From NCBI GenBank assembly GCA_023301745.1, contig JALZVW010000006.1:1-64000 (forward strand): a stretch of 64,000 nucleotides of DNA, written 5' to 3'. The position numbers and the translations under genes were made by a program. The DNA is from Arenicella sp. (GTDB lineage: Bacteria; Pseudomonadota; Gammaproteobacteria; Arenicellales; Arenicellaceae). This document shows, in pieces, positions 33,859 to 42,956 of this stretch (position 1 is the first letter of the stretch; every line of letters starts with the position of its first letter). The notes under the pieces were generated by a model that saw only the letters and a list, made by a program, of their open reading frames with translations, had not been told where the DNA came from and did not search any database.

Positions 33859-34467
33859 CTATGCGTCAGTCTGGTATTCAAATACTTTGACCACGCGTTT
33901 TACGCCCCGCACTGTTTGAGTAAGCTCGGTAGCTCTATCGGCTTCGTCGCGGGTAACAATGCCCATTAGGTAGACGCTTCCGCGCGTCGTAACGACCTTA
34001 ACGCGATTTGCATTCAAGCCTGTTTTTAGCAATAAACGGCTTTTCACTTTGCTGCTAATCCATGCGTCATTAGTCCTTGCCCAAAGTTTGGTTTTACCGG
34101 TAATGGTGGTTTCATCGACAACCTGCCTTACGCCTTTAATTGAACTCATCTTAGAGATCAGTTCCGGTTTAAGGGTTTCGCTGTCGATCTCGCCAGTCAA
34201 CAGCAGTATGCCGTTCCATGATTGAGGTTTCACATGAGCGACCTTTCTAACACTTGATTTAGAAATTAAAATGTTACGAGCCGTGACTTCGATGGCGCCG
34301 TCATCAATATACTCACCAACAGTGCGGCGATCATGAATGATATCGACTGTTGCGATAACGGCGGTGGCGACAAGTGCCGTAACGCAAGCACTTAACGTGA
34401 TCGCGGCTATGAAACTTGCCATTGTGATTCTGATGATTTTGATCATGGACGTGCTTGGCTTACTCAT
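33859..34467 (-). CDS. dolP: Outer-membrane BON-domain lipoprotein (DolP/YraP)
   Basis: DolP is an outer-membrane lipoprotein that supports envelope integrity and the assembly machinery in E. coli. The 202-residue product has a lipoprotein signal with lipobox LSAC at about 25-28. Two BON domains follow: about 50-120 (RNILISKSSVRKVAHVKPQS) and about 130-198 (SSKVKSRLLLKTGLNANRVK, then GIVTRDEADRATEL). GGAG lies six bases before the ATG. The order lpoA-yraN-gmhA-dolP matches the E. coli yraMNOP block. Confidence 0.9.
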   Translation of the reverse strand: MSKPSTSMIKIIRITMASFIAAITLSACVTALVATAVIATVDIIHDRRTVGEYIDDGAIEVTARNILISKSSVRKVAHVKPQSWNGILLLTGEIDSETLKPELISKMSSIKGVRQVVDETTITGKTKLWARTNDAWISSKVKSRLLLKTGLNANRVKVVTTRGSVYLMGIVTRDEADRATELTQTVRGVKRVVKVFEYQTDA

Positions 34468-34531
34468 ACTTGCTCCAGGTCTTCGACTTATTTGGTCGAG
34501 GGCCGCTGTTCCTGTGATTTGATAACGCTGG

Positions 34532-35104
34532 TTAATCTAAAATATAGCTGTCAATTAATTCGCAAATACAGTGAATAACCAGGCCGTGTACTTCTTGAAT
34601 TCGAGCGGTGACGTCGCCTCTAACAATTAAGTTAATGTCATTGCTTGCTAAAATATCATTTAATTTTCCGCCATTTTTACCATTAAGTGCAATTACAGTG
34701 ACGGATTTGTCATGTGCGACTTCGACGGCTTTCATGATGTTGGCAGAATTACCTGACGTTGTGATTACCATTAAGCAATCGCCAGGGCGGCCTAAAGCAC
34801 TCACTTGCTTAGAGAAGACCTCGCTATAGTCATAATCATTGCCAATTGAGGTGAGCGTAGAACCGTCAGCGGTAAGCGTGATGCCCGGCAACTCGCGTCT
34901 TTCGCGTTTGTAGCGGTTTAATAATTCTGAGGATAAATGCTGTGCATCGGCGGCTGAGCCGCCATTACCGCAAATCATCAACTTGCCCCCGGCTTCGAAA
35001 CTCGCGTAAAGTGCCCGAGCAATCGCTTCGATTTGTGGTTCTAAGAATTGATTGTCGAGAACGCTCGCCGCGCTTGCTTGAAAGTGATCTGTAATAATAG
35101 ACAT
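34532..35104 (-). CDS. gmhA: Phosphoheptose isomerase (GmhA), SIS domain
   Basis: GmhA turns sedoheptulose 7-phosphate into heptose 7-phosphate, the first step to ADP-heptose. The ATG at 35104 ([11 protein letters not shown]) gives 190 residues. The SIS domain has [20 protein letters not shown] near residue 45. The Glu there and the His in [12 protein letters not shown] correspond to the catalytic pair of E. coli GmhA (Glu65, His180). DiaA, which fills this place in E. coli, lacks that Glu. I therefore call GmhA, supported by rfaE2 two genes on. A DnaA-related role cannot be excluded. Confidence 0.85.
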   Translation of the reverse strand: MSIITDHFQASAASVLDNQFLEPQIEAIARALYASFEAGGKLMICGNGGSAADAQHLSSELLNRYKRERRELPGITLTADGSTLTSIGNDYDYSEVFSKQVSALGRPGDCLMVITTSGNSANIMKAVEVAHDKSVTVIALNGKNGGKLNDILASNDINLIVRGDVTARIQEVHGLVIHCICELIDSYILD

Positions 35105-35130
35105 AGTTTTTTTTGTTCTATTGAGTGGTT

Positions 35131-35475
35131 TTAAAACGCATTGCTTATCCACTCATAATGGGGGTTGTTGAGGTTTCCAGTAATACAAAGTATATCAAAA
35201 CGGCAAGCGCAATCGTTTCTTTTAGTATTAACTAAATAAAACTCAGCGGCTCGCCGTAACTTGCTTTGTTTAAAGTGATCAATGCTCTCAAGTGCGCCAC
35301 CGTAATTCATCGACGCACGGTAACGCACTTCAACGAACACTAAGTAATTTTGGTCCCACATGAGCAAATCGATTTCGCCATAGCGGCAGTTGAAATTGCG
35401 TTGCTCTAATACGAAACCTTGACGCTCTAGGTAAGCGAGTGCGAGATCTTCAGCGAGATCTCCTGAGCTTATCAT
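35131..35475 (-). CDS. yraN: YraN family (UPF0102) nuclease-like protein
   Basis: The 114-residue form from the ATG at 35475 ([20 protein letters not shown]) has an AAGAG site upstream and overlaps lpoA by 26 bases; the longer ORF would overlap it by 122. The Holliday-junction-resolvase-like core reads [20 protein letters not shown], with the Glu-Asp-Glu pattern of this nuclease fold. The family function is not settled. It lies between lpoA and gmhA as in E. coli and Pseudomonas. Confidence 0.9.
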   Translation of the reverse strand: MISSGDLAEDLALAYLERQGFVLEQRNFNCRYGEIDLLMWDQNYLVFVEVRYRASMNYGGALESIDHFKQSKLRRAAEFYLVNTKRNDCACRFDILCITGNLNNPHYEWISNAF

Positions 35476-37588
35476 CGGGCTCTTGTTCGAATTCTTCTGA
35501 GGTGCTGCTGTTCGAGTCTTTTCTGAAACCGCTTTGCCGATCCCAAGTTTGCGAATTATAGGTCGAATCATTGTAAATTCCGTTTACGTTTTGATTGTCG
35601 AGTGGCCCATTATTAGGCGTTGTGAGAGGGTTTATGTCAAGACCAAGGGTTTCAATTGGTATCACTTCGCCTTGCTTAAAGCTGGCCCATATTGGTTGGT
35701 AGATGGTTTCACCTGAGTTGTTAATACTGACCTGCCCGGTGTTTCCATTGATTGCTAAGTCACTGTTTTGGCGCAGTTCTTGGTAGCTGGCCGCGACACT
35801 ATAAGAATCACTTCCGAGTGCAAATAGCATGTTCAATTGGCCAGCATAAGGAGCGACCTTGGCCGACCTTAGCACCCACGGCATGACTGGGAATCGAGTG
35901 CCGTCGAGATCGATGTTATTGGTCTCGTCTTGTATACCGTTGAAAATTGAGGAGGTTGAGTAGACGGGCACTTTCGATCCGCTGAAGAAATTAACTTGCG
36001 GGCGAATTAATCGGCCCGTGGCCGTGTCGGCGATCATCAATATGAAATCTATGTCTGAGCGCTGATAGGCCGAAAACTTCGGTTTGAAGCCAAGGGTTTT
36101 ACTTATTTGACTGTGCCGGTATTGGCTTTGATTTATATCGAAGAGCTGTTTGAGCTCAACACTGTGGTCATATTGTGCTGGAGAATACGTGATTGTTTTA
36201 CTGATCTTGCCTCCTAAACTCTGCCATTTTTTTCTAAAGGCCTCGACAGTGCGGCGGCTTGATGTGGTTTCGGTGACCAGCAAGGCGGCACTCAGGTGAC
36301 CCGCTCGCCATGCACGCTCGGCGACTCGAGCGCCTTCCATTTCCGGGCTCATAGTGAAGCGTGAAGTCGATGCGCTCAGCGAAGTGTCTCCTCCTAATAG
36401 TAGTGTCGGCACTCGATTGCCCGCATAGAGGCTGACCTGATTGGCGTAGTCCTTACCTAAAGGGCCAATAATAAAGTCAGCCCCCGATTGAATGGCGGCG
36501 GCGTAATATTGCGTGGCCGAAAAAGGCGTGTCGCCGATATCGTAAAAGCGTAATTGCGGTCGGTAGGCTGACTTGTTGGCGTTGTGTTGATAGTCAATGC
36601 CATCTTTCAATGCTTGCGCGGCTTTATTGAATTTAGAGCTAATTGGCAGCAGTACCGCGATACTGCGTGGCGAGCTGGCATCCCAAACATCAGCCACAGT
36701 TTGCTTCGTTGCGCTCTTCGGTTCTTCACGCCATTGGCCGAATTGTTGAGGCGCCTCTGCGACCGGGATCAACTGCGTGGTTAAGCTTTGTTCAACTCGA
36801 TTTCTGACCAATTGATTGACTGTATTGTTGTAGATGGCCTGGCGCCGTTCGAGCGGCAATGAGCTAATTACTTGCCAAATATATCGAGTCGTTTCACTTC
36901 GTGCACCACCAACCAGTGAGCGCTCTCGGGTTATCAGCGAGCTAATCGCTGAATCATAATCATCGAGCGCTTGAAAACTAAATGAACTGAGTAACAAGGC
37001 ATCGACTTGTTGGATACTTAATGCTGGTCGTTCGGCGATGCTTGGTGTTAATGGCGTTTCATCAGCCGAATTAATCGCAGAACTTGCTGGTTGCTCAGGC
37101 TCGCGGTTCAACATTGGTTTTAATAAGGCAATAGTACGGGCATGTTTGCCTTCTGAGTGGGCAATATAGGCTCTAATGACCGTTAAACGGTCGGCCTGAA
37201 TCACGCTTAAGGTGTCGGGGTTTAGCTCACGGCTTGAGTCTTGTGCGCCTTGGAAGTCTGTCGCTTGAATATAATACTCGGCGGCACTGAGCGCGGCGTT
37301 TATTTGAGCATCACGATCACCCTGGTTTCTAGATTGTTGACTGTAATACTCGGCGCGATTTGAATTGAGCTCTTCGGCTTTCAGGGCCTGGTCGTTAAAC
37401 CGGTTTTCAGGCGGGGTGGTTGGCTCTGAGCGCTCTTGAGCGTTGCTGTAGCTCGGGTCATTGCCAACAATGTCTCTGGCCTCGATGTCGGCGGGTTGTT
37501 GAACCGGCGCCGAAGCACAGCTAGCGAGCATTGCTGCACTGCAAATAATGCCTAAGAGTTTAATACGGCTATTTAATTGTGGATGCAT
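35450..37588 (-). CDS. lpoA: Penicillin-binding protein activator LpoA
   Basis: LpoA is an outer-membrane lipoprotein that reaches through the periplasm to activate PBP1A. The 712-residue product has a lipobox LASC with Cys near 24. A helical TPR-like N-terminal part (about 60-290) follows. Then comes a periplasmic-binding-protein-like C-terminal part (about 310-660) starting SPRSIAVLLPISSKFNKAAQ, with ADFIIGPLGKDYANQVSLYA. The tail ([19 protein letters not shown]) is polar and extends beyond the usual end. It is divergent from rsmI as in E. coli. Confidence 0.93.
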   Translation of the reverse strand: MHPQLNSRIKLLGIICSAAMLASCASAPVQQPADIEARDIVGNDPSYSNAQERSEPTTPPENRFNDQALKAEELNSNRAEYYSQQSRNQGDRDAQINAALSAAEYYIQATDFQGAQDSSRELNPDTLSVIQADRLTVIRAYIAHSEGKHARTIALLKPMLNREPEQPASSAINSADETPLTPSIAERPALSIQQVDALLLSSFSFQALDDYDSAISSLITRERSLVGGARSETTRYIWQVISSLPLERRQAIYNNTVNQLVRNRVEQSLTTQLIPVAEAPQQFGQWREEPKSATKQTVADVWDASSPRSIAVLLPISSKFNKAAQALKDGIDYQHNANKSAYRPQLRFYDIGDTPFSATQYYAAAIQSGADFIIGPLGKDYANQVSLYAGNRVPTLLLGGDTSLSASTSRFTMSPEMEGARVAERAWRAGHLSAALLVTETTSSRRTVEAFRKKWQSLGGKISKTITYSPAQYDHSVELKQLFDINQSQYRHSQISKTLGFKPKFSAYQRSDIDFILMIADTATGRLIRPQVNFFSGSKVPVYSTSSIFNGIQDETNNIDLDGTRFPVMPWVLRSAKVAPYAGQLNMLFALGSDSYSVAASYQELRQNSDLAINGNTGQVSINNSGETIYQPIWASFKQGEVIPIETLGLDINPLTTPNNGPLDNQNVNGIYNDSTYNSQTWDRQSGFRKDSNSSTSEEFEQEPDDKLRRSR

Positions 37589-37645
37589 TTTGGAAGTATT
37601 CCGATTATTCTGGTCAGCCTTTCTATATCTAGCGAAGTATACCGA

Positions 37646-38530
37646 GTGAGTGACCCAATTAGCAAAGACTGCCGACCTGTAAATCTAGACGTGTCAGGCC
37701 AGTTATTGGTGGTAGCAACCCCCATAGGTAACCTAGGCGATATTAGCCACAGAGCATTGAAGGTGCTGGGGTCGGTCGACTTTATACTGGCTGAGGATAC
37801 AAGGCATAGTAAACGATTGTTAAATCACTATGGTATTGGCACTAAATTACGCTCTTGTCACGAACATAACGAAGAATCCCAAGTTGAATGGGTCAAAACG
37901 CAGCTAGATCAAGGTTTAGATATAGCCTTAATTAGCGATGCGGGCACGCCATTGATTAGCGACCCGGGTTTTGTGTTGGTGCGTGCTCTGCGCGAGCAAG
38001 GTTATTCTATTGTCGCCGTTCCTGGAGCCAGCTCAATTATCGCCGCCTTGTCGATTGCCGGCTTGCCAACCGATAGCTTTGTTTACGATGGCTTCTTGCC
38101 ATCAAAAAGTGGTGCACGACAAACCGCCCTTAGCGCCTATGCTAATGAACATCGTACGGCGGTTTTGTTAGAGTCCTCGCACCGAATTAAGGCCTGCCTT
38201 AGCGACGTGGTTGAGGTGTTGGGCGGTGATCGGCAGATCGCCGTAGCGCGTGAGCTAACTAAACGCTTCGAAACGGTATTGGTCGGCAGCGCCGAATCAG
38301 TACTCGATAGGTTTAACAATGATGATGACCAAGCTCGAGGCGAGTTTGTGCTGATGTTAGCGGGCATCGAAGCGGTGCCAAGCAGTGATGCCAACGTGGT
38401 CGCGGCTTTGAAAATATTAGTTGCGGAGTTACCGCTGAAACAAGCGGCCGCTATTGCGGCTAAGCTGATGGGTAAACGTAAGAACGAAGTGTACGAGTTG
38501 GCCTTAGCGCTAAAGAGCGAGTCAGAGTAA
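37646..38530 (+). CDS. rsmI: 16S rRNA (cytidine-1402-2'-O)-methyltransferase
   Basis: RsmI methylates the ribose of C1402 in the decoding centre of 16S rRNA. The tetrapyrrole-methylase fold shows LLVVATPIGNLGDISHRALK at the start, then LAEDTRHSKRLLNHYGI, ALISDAGTPLISDPG and VPGASSIIAALSIAGLPTD. I suggest the GTG at 37646 (294 residues, near the 286 of E. coli); the ORF track start at 37577 overlaps lpoA. The start remains uncertain because no strong ribosome site is visible. dacB follows after four bases. Confidence 0.94.
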   Translation: MSDPISKDCRPVNLDVSGQLLVVATPIGNLGDISHRALKVLGSVDFILAEDTRHSKRLLNHYGIGTKLRSCHEHNEESQVEWVKTQLDQGLDIALISDAGTPLISDPGFVLVRALREQGYSIVAVPGASSIIAALSIAGLPTDSFVYDGFLPSKSGARQTALSAYANEHRTAVLLESSHRIKACLSDVVEVLGGDRQIAVARELTKRFETVLVGSAESVLDRFNNDDDQARGEFVLMLAGIEAVPSSDANVVAALKILVAELPLKQAAAIAAKLMGKRKNEVYELALALKSESE

Positions 38531-38534
38531 CTTA

Positions 38535-39791
38535 ATGAAACAATTTTCTTTATTTTTATTACTACTTTGGCTGGGTTTGTTGAATGCTCACTCGTCAGTA
38601 CTCGACGGCCTTAAACTCACCGAACATGACTCTATATTGGTTGTTGAAGATGGTGGCGACGTAGTGTTTTCTTGGCAAGCCTCTAAGCCGTTAGTCCCTG
38701 CGTCGTTAACCAAATTAGCAACCGCTCACCTTGCTATTGACAAATGGGGCTTGGAGCATCGTTTTCATACCGATTTCTTGCTTGATGGTGACATCCTATG
38801 GGTAAAGGGTTACGGCGACCCATTTTTGGTCTCCGAAGAACTAGATAAACTCGTTTCCCAGTTAACCGCTAAGTTGGCGCAGCAAAACGCGCCACCGGTA
38901 CGGCGACTTAACATCGATAATAGCTACTTTGATATAGATTCTGTGCCTGGACGAAGTAATACGGCTGACCCATATAATGCACCACTATCGGCGGTGGCGG
39001 CTAATTTCAATACAGTTATGTTAGAAAAACGGAACGGCCAGATCAGCAGCGCAGAGCCTCAGACACCGTTGACTAATACAGCGAAGCAATTGGCGAACAC
39101 GTTAACTAAGCCCTCAGATCGTGTTAATTTGATTAACGCCGCTAATGCACAGTCGCATTTTGCGGAGTTGTTGTTGGCTAAACTGGCTTGGCCGAGTACT
39201 GAAATAAAGGTCGGGCAAGTGTTGGCCGAGGATGCACCGTTGATTTATCGTCATACAAATTCGCACACCTTAGCGGATGTGCTGCGGGGTACTTTGGAAT
39301 TTTCTAATAATTTCATGGCCAATCAGGTTTTTCTTAAGTTGTCAGGAGTCGCTGAGCCCAGCGCCAAGGCTGAGCCCAAGCCCGTGACGTTTGAGGCCGC
39401 TAACGATTATTCAAACCAACGCCTAGCAAAACAGTTCGGCTGGCAAGGTCATAGCATCAATGATGGGGCGGGTCTGTCTCGGAAAAATCGCTTGAATGCC
39501 AAACAAGTCGACGATTTATTGGTGGCGTTACAGTCAAGCAAAAGCTTGTTTAAGAAGGTTGATGTTAAGTCAGCGTCGGCCGTTGTTTACGCTAAAACGG
39601 GTACGCTAAGTGATGTGCGTAGTTATGCTGGTTATATCGAATTTCCGACCAAATCATTGACAGAAAAGGCGAGAAAATATCGCTTTGTTTTTAACTTTAA
39701 TCGCACCGTTGCCTATCGATATCGCGACCGGGTGCTAGAACAACTACTTACCGATTTAGAACACCTTGAGAACGAGCTTGAACTAAAATGA
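38535..39791 (+). CDS. dacB: D-alanyl-D-alanine carboxypeptidase/endopeptidase, PBP4 family (S13)
   Basis: The enzyme trims or cleaves peptidoglycan peptides in the periplasm. The 418-residue product has a signal peptide (about 1-18, LLNAHS). The active motif is SLTK at 57-60 (VPASLTKLATAHLA), SNN lies in EFSNNFMANQVFL, and KTG in VVYAKTGTLSDVRSYAGYI. This is the S13 arrangement with a large insert between the first two motifs. It is shorter than the 477 residues of E. coli PBP4. It follows rsmI by four bases and precedes the ABC exporter by seven, so the three are likely cotranscribed. Confidence 0.88.
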   Translation: MKQFSLFLLLLWLGLLNAHSSVLDGLKLTEHDSILVVEDGGDVVFSWQASKPLVPASLTKLATAHLAIDKWGLEHRFHTDFLLDGDILWVKGYGDPFLVSEELDKLVSQLTAKLAQQNAPPVRRLNIDNSYFDIDSVPGRSNTADPYNAPLSAVAANFNTVMLEKRNGQISSAEPQTPLTNTAKQLANTLTKPSDRVNLINAANAQSHFAELLLAKLAWPSTEIKVGQVLAEDAPLIYRHTNSHTLADVLRGTLEFSNNFMANQVFLKLSGVAEPSAKAEPKPVTFEAANDYSNQRLAKQFGWQGHSINDGAGLSRKNRLNAKQVDDLLVALQSSKSLFKKVDVKSASAVVYAKTGTLSDVRSYAGYIEFPTKSLTEKARKYRFVFNFNRTVAYRYRDRVLEQLLTDLEHLENELELK

Positions 39792-39798
39792 GTTTACT

Positions 39799-41607
39799 AT
39801 GAGAGGGGCCCGTCGCGGCTCAGGTAATTCGACCAATTTGGAGAACGTTGATTGGTCTAGCTTAAGGCAATTGATCCCATTTATGACCGAGTTTAAAGGT
39901 CGAATAGGCTTGGCGGTTTTATGTTTGGTTGGTGCCAAGTTGGCGAGTGTCGGCTTGCCGTTTATTTTAAAGCGAATTGTCGACCAACTGAACGGTGAAG
40001 GCATTGTCGGCGCTGGTGTTGATTCCAATACCTTAGTTATTGTGCCTATTGCGTTATTGCTTGCCTATGGATTGGTGCGATTTTCGAATGTATTGTTCGG
40101 TGAGTTGCGAGATACGCTATTCGGTCGAGTCACGGAACGAGCAATGCGTCGAGTCGGGCATAAAGTGTTTCAACACCTGCACTCCTTAGACCTGGCGTAT
40201 CATTTAAATCGCCGAACTGGCGGTGTCTCGAGAGATATTGAACGAGGCGTCCATGGCATTAGTTTTTTGATGCGCTTCATGATCTTCAATATTGTGCCTA
40301 CTTTTGTAGAGATTGGCATGATCATGATTTTGCTGTTTTGGAACTACTCAGCTTGGTATGCATTGATTGTGTTGTTATCGGTTGTTACTTATGTGGGGTT
40401 TTCTATTATTGCAACCGAATGGCGTACCGAGACTATTCGGCAGATGAATAGTGCCGAAAGCAATTCGAGCACTCGTTCGGTGGACAGTTTGCTAAATTTC
40501 GAAACGGTGAAATATTTTAATAACGAAGCCTTTGAAGCCGATCGTTATGATGAAAATTTAGCCGATTGGGAGGCGGCGCGACGTAAGAATCGATTGACGC
40601 TATTTGGTTTAAATGGCGGGCAATCTCTTATTATTGCGATGGCGGCAACCGCGTCGATGGTGTTGGCGGCTTACCACGTTAGTCAAGGAATTATGACGAT
40701 TGGCGATTTCGTGTTGATCAATGCATTGATGATGCAGATATTTCTACCACTTAACTTTCTTGGCTTTGTTTATCGTGAGATGAAAGGCTCTATGGCCAAC
40801 ATTGATGCGATGTTTTCTTTGTTGAAAGTTGAGTCATCGGTGCAGGACGTGTCAGATGCGCCGGCTATTAAGGTTGAGCAGGGGGCAATCGAGTTTAATA
40901 GTGTAGGGTTCTCGTATCAGTCTGAGCGATCAATCCTCAGTGATGTTAGTTTTACCGTGCTGCCAAAGCAAAAAGTAGCGATCGTTGGCGGTAGTGGTTC
41001 GGGTAAATCCACTATTATGAAATTGCTGTTTCGGTTTTATGATGTTCGCTCTGGGCGTATTTTAATTGACGGACAAGATATTTCTCAGGTATCTCAACAA
41101 AGCCTACGTCAAGTAATCAGTGTGGTGCCGCAAGACACAGTACTTTTTAATGCGAGCATTCTTCAAAACATTCAATATGGAAACGTCAGCGCCAGTGATG
41201 ATGAGGTGTGGGAGGCTATTCGTATGGCCTATCTTGACGACTTTATCGCGCAATTGCCCGACGGCGCCGAGACCCAAGTCGGTGAGCGAGGCTTGAAGCT
41301 TTCGGGCGGCGAAAAGCAACGTGTCGCGATCGCTAGAGCAATTTTAAAGCAGCCTAAGATAATGGTATTTGATGAAGCGACATCTTCGCTTGACAGTCGC
41401 GCGGAGCAACGTATTTTGCAAGCCATGGAAGGTGTTCGCGGCGACTATACCAGTGTGGTCATTGCTCATCGCTTATCAACGATTGTCGACTCTGATTTAA
41501 TTCTTGTGTTAGAGCAGGGCCAAATAGCTGAGCAAGGGACTCATGGTGAGTTATTAGCACTAGGTGGCCTTTATGCGAGTGCGTGGAAATTGCAAAACGC
41601 TGACTAG
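39799..41607 (+). CDS. ABC exporter, Atm1/ABCB7-like (fused permease-ATPase)
   Basis: The 602-residue product has a six-helix membrane domain (about 25-330) with LNRRTGGVSRDIERGVHGIS and FLMRFMIFNIVPTFVEIG, a pattern typical of the Atm1/heavy-metal exporter group. Its ATPase domain has Walker A GGSGSGKST (about 396), signature LSGGEKQR (about 500) and Walker B IMVFDEATSSLDS (about 520). Mitochondrial and bacterial Atm1 proteins export glutathione-linked sulfur compounds or metals; the substrate here is unknown. It begins seven bases after dacB. Confidence 0.88.
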   Translation: MRGARRGSGNSTNLENVDWSSLRQLIPFMTEFKGRIGLAVLCLVGAKLASVGLPFILKRIVDQLNGEGIVGAGVDSNTLVIVPIALLLAYGLVRFSNVLFGELRDTLFGRVTERAMRRVGHKVFQHLHSLDLAYHLNRRTGGVSRDIERGVHGISFLMRFMIFNIVPTFVEIGMIMILLFWNYSAWYALIVLLSVVTYVGFSIIATEWRTETIRQMNSAESNSSTRSVDSLLNFETVKYFNNEAFEADRYDENLADWEAARRKNRLTLFGLNGGQSLIIAMAATASMVLAAYHVSQGIMTIGDFVLINALMMQIFLPLNFLGFVYREMKGSMANIDAMFSLLKVESSVQDVSDAPAIKVEQGAIEFNSVGFSYQSERSILSDVSFTVLPKQKVAIVGGSGSGKSTIMKLLFRFYDVRSGRILIDGQDISQVSQQSLRQVISVVPQDTVLFNASILQNIQYGNVSASDDEVWEAIRMAYLDDFIAQLPDGAETQVGERGLKLSGGEKQRVAIARAILKQPKIMVFDEATSSLDSRAEQRILQAMEGVRGDYTSVVIAHRLSTIVDSDLILVLEQGQIAEQGTHGELLALGGLYASAWKLQNAD

Positions 41608-41762
41608 TTAAACCTTTTATTAGGAGCCTGGCTGAAAACTCAGTGAGTTAAATAACTTGAGGTCTTAGCGATCTGGTTTAGGCTGGATTAATGAAGGGCA
41701 AGTTAGGCTAGGTCTGTTATCCTTGCAAGTATCTAAACTGTGAAAATTATGGGCTACAAATC

Positions 41763-42872
41763 ATGACTAGCACATCAAAACTAATGTATTCATTCGTCAG
41801 GCCTGCCTTGTTCGCACTTGACCCAGAGAAGGCTCATGATGTGACGCTGTCAAAGCTAGCGTTTGCCTCGAAGAGGCCGTTTTTGACCAGTCAGATTAAC
41901 CGGTTCTTTGGTAAGCACGTGCCGGACTTGCCTGTCACCTGTATGGGGATTAATTTTCGTCACCCGGTGGGGTTGGCGGCCGGTTTAGATAAAGACGCGC
42001 GTGCCTTACCTGCGTTCTCAGCAATGGGGTTTAGCGGTGTCGAAATGGGTACTGTGACACCCAAACCGCAGCCCGGAAACCCTAAACCACGCATGTTTCG
42101 TTTACTTGAAGATCAAGCATTGATTAATCGCATGGGCTTTAATAGCGGCGGTGTCGATGAGTTTTTGAGTAATATCAAAAAGACGGAGACATCGGCTGTC
42201 GCTGGGATTAATGTTGGTAAAAACGCCGCCACACCGATTGAAGACGCGCATTTTGATTATGTCTCGGCAATGCAGCGTGTCTATTCACATGCCGACTATA
42301 TCGCCATCAATATTTCGTCTCCGAACACTAAGTCACTCAGAGATCTTCAAAATGAATCGTTTTTAGATGACTTACTGCTGAGGATTAAAACCTCTCAAAA
42401 GAAATGTGAAAAAGTCCATAAGCGCTATGTTCCAATCGCGCTTAAGGTTGCTCCTGATCTGGAGCCGAGTGAAATCGAAGTCATTGCCGAGCTTGTGATT
42501 TCTCATCAATTTGATGCGGTGATCACGACTAATACCACAGTGGCTCGGCCTGACAGCTTGCAAAGCAAGCACGCCGCACAAGTCGGCGGTTTGAGTGGCG
42601 CACCGGTCAAAGATTTGTCGACCGAGTGCATTCGTCAATTCTATCGCCTGCTTAAGGGGCGAGTTCAGATTATTGGGGTGGGCGGCATTAAAGATGCTGA
42701 TGACGCATGGGAGAAAATGCTCGCCGGCGCTGACTACGTGCAGGTTTACAGCCAGTTTATTTATCAAGGTCCAAGTATGATTGGCGACATTGTTAAGGGT
42801 TTGAATGCCAAGGTTCAGTCGCATGGTTTCAATGATTTATCCACCGCTTTAACGGCCTTAAGAAAAACTTAA
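41763..42872 (+). CDS. pyrD: Dihydroorotate dehydrogenase (quinone), class 2
   Basis: PyrD oxidises dihydroorotate to orotate in pyrimidine synthesis and passes electrons to quinone at the inner membrane. The 369-residue product starts with the membrane-binding helix region SFVRPALFALDPEKAHDVTL. FMN-site blocks follow: HPVGLAAGLDKDARALPAFS, EMGTVTPKPQPGNPKPR and LINRMGFNSGG. The catalytic serine is in NISSPNTKSLRDLQ (about 180). It is somewhat longer than the 336 residues of E. coli. It stands alone before rnpB. Confidence 0.96.
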   Translation: MTSTSKLMYSFVRPALFALDPEKAHDVTLSKLAFASKRPFLTSQINRFFGKHVPDLPVTCMGINFRHPVGLAAGLDKDARALPAFSAMGFSGVEMGTVTPKPQPGNPKPRMFRLLEDQALINRMGFNSGGVDEFLSNIKKTETSAVAGINVGKNAATPIEDAHFDYVSAMQRVYSHADYIAINISSPNTKSLRDLQNESFLDDLLLRIKTSQKKCEKVHKRYVPIALKVAPDLEPSEIEVIAELVISHQFDAVITTNTTVARPDSLQSKHAAQVGGLSGAPVKDLSTECIRQFYRLLKGRVQIIGVGGIKDADDAWEKMLAGADYVQVYSQFIYQGPSMIGDIVKGLNAKVQSHGFNDLSTALTALRKT

Positions 42873-42921
42873 AAAGGATCTTGTTCGCGCTGTAATTATT
42901 AGCTTTAAGGGGTAGATGTCT

Positions 42922-42950
42922 TTGCTATATAACTTGAATTTGAGTAGACT
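42922..42950 (+). promoter_or_regulatory. Promoter candidate of rnpB with GC-rich discriminator
   Basis: TTGCTA and TAGACT are separated by 17 bases, four of six matches each. The segment between the -10 box and the predicted start is TCGCGCG, a GC-rich discriminator of the kind found in stringently controlled stable RNA promoters. The predicted start coincides with the first base of the P1 helix. Confidence 0.5.
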
Positions 42951-42956
42951 TCGCGC

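Noticed and set aside
42372-42824. 150-residue reverse ORF inside pyrD
   Set aside because: It lies wholly antisense to a conserved enzyme gene and has no ribosome site or recognisable domain.
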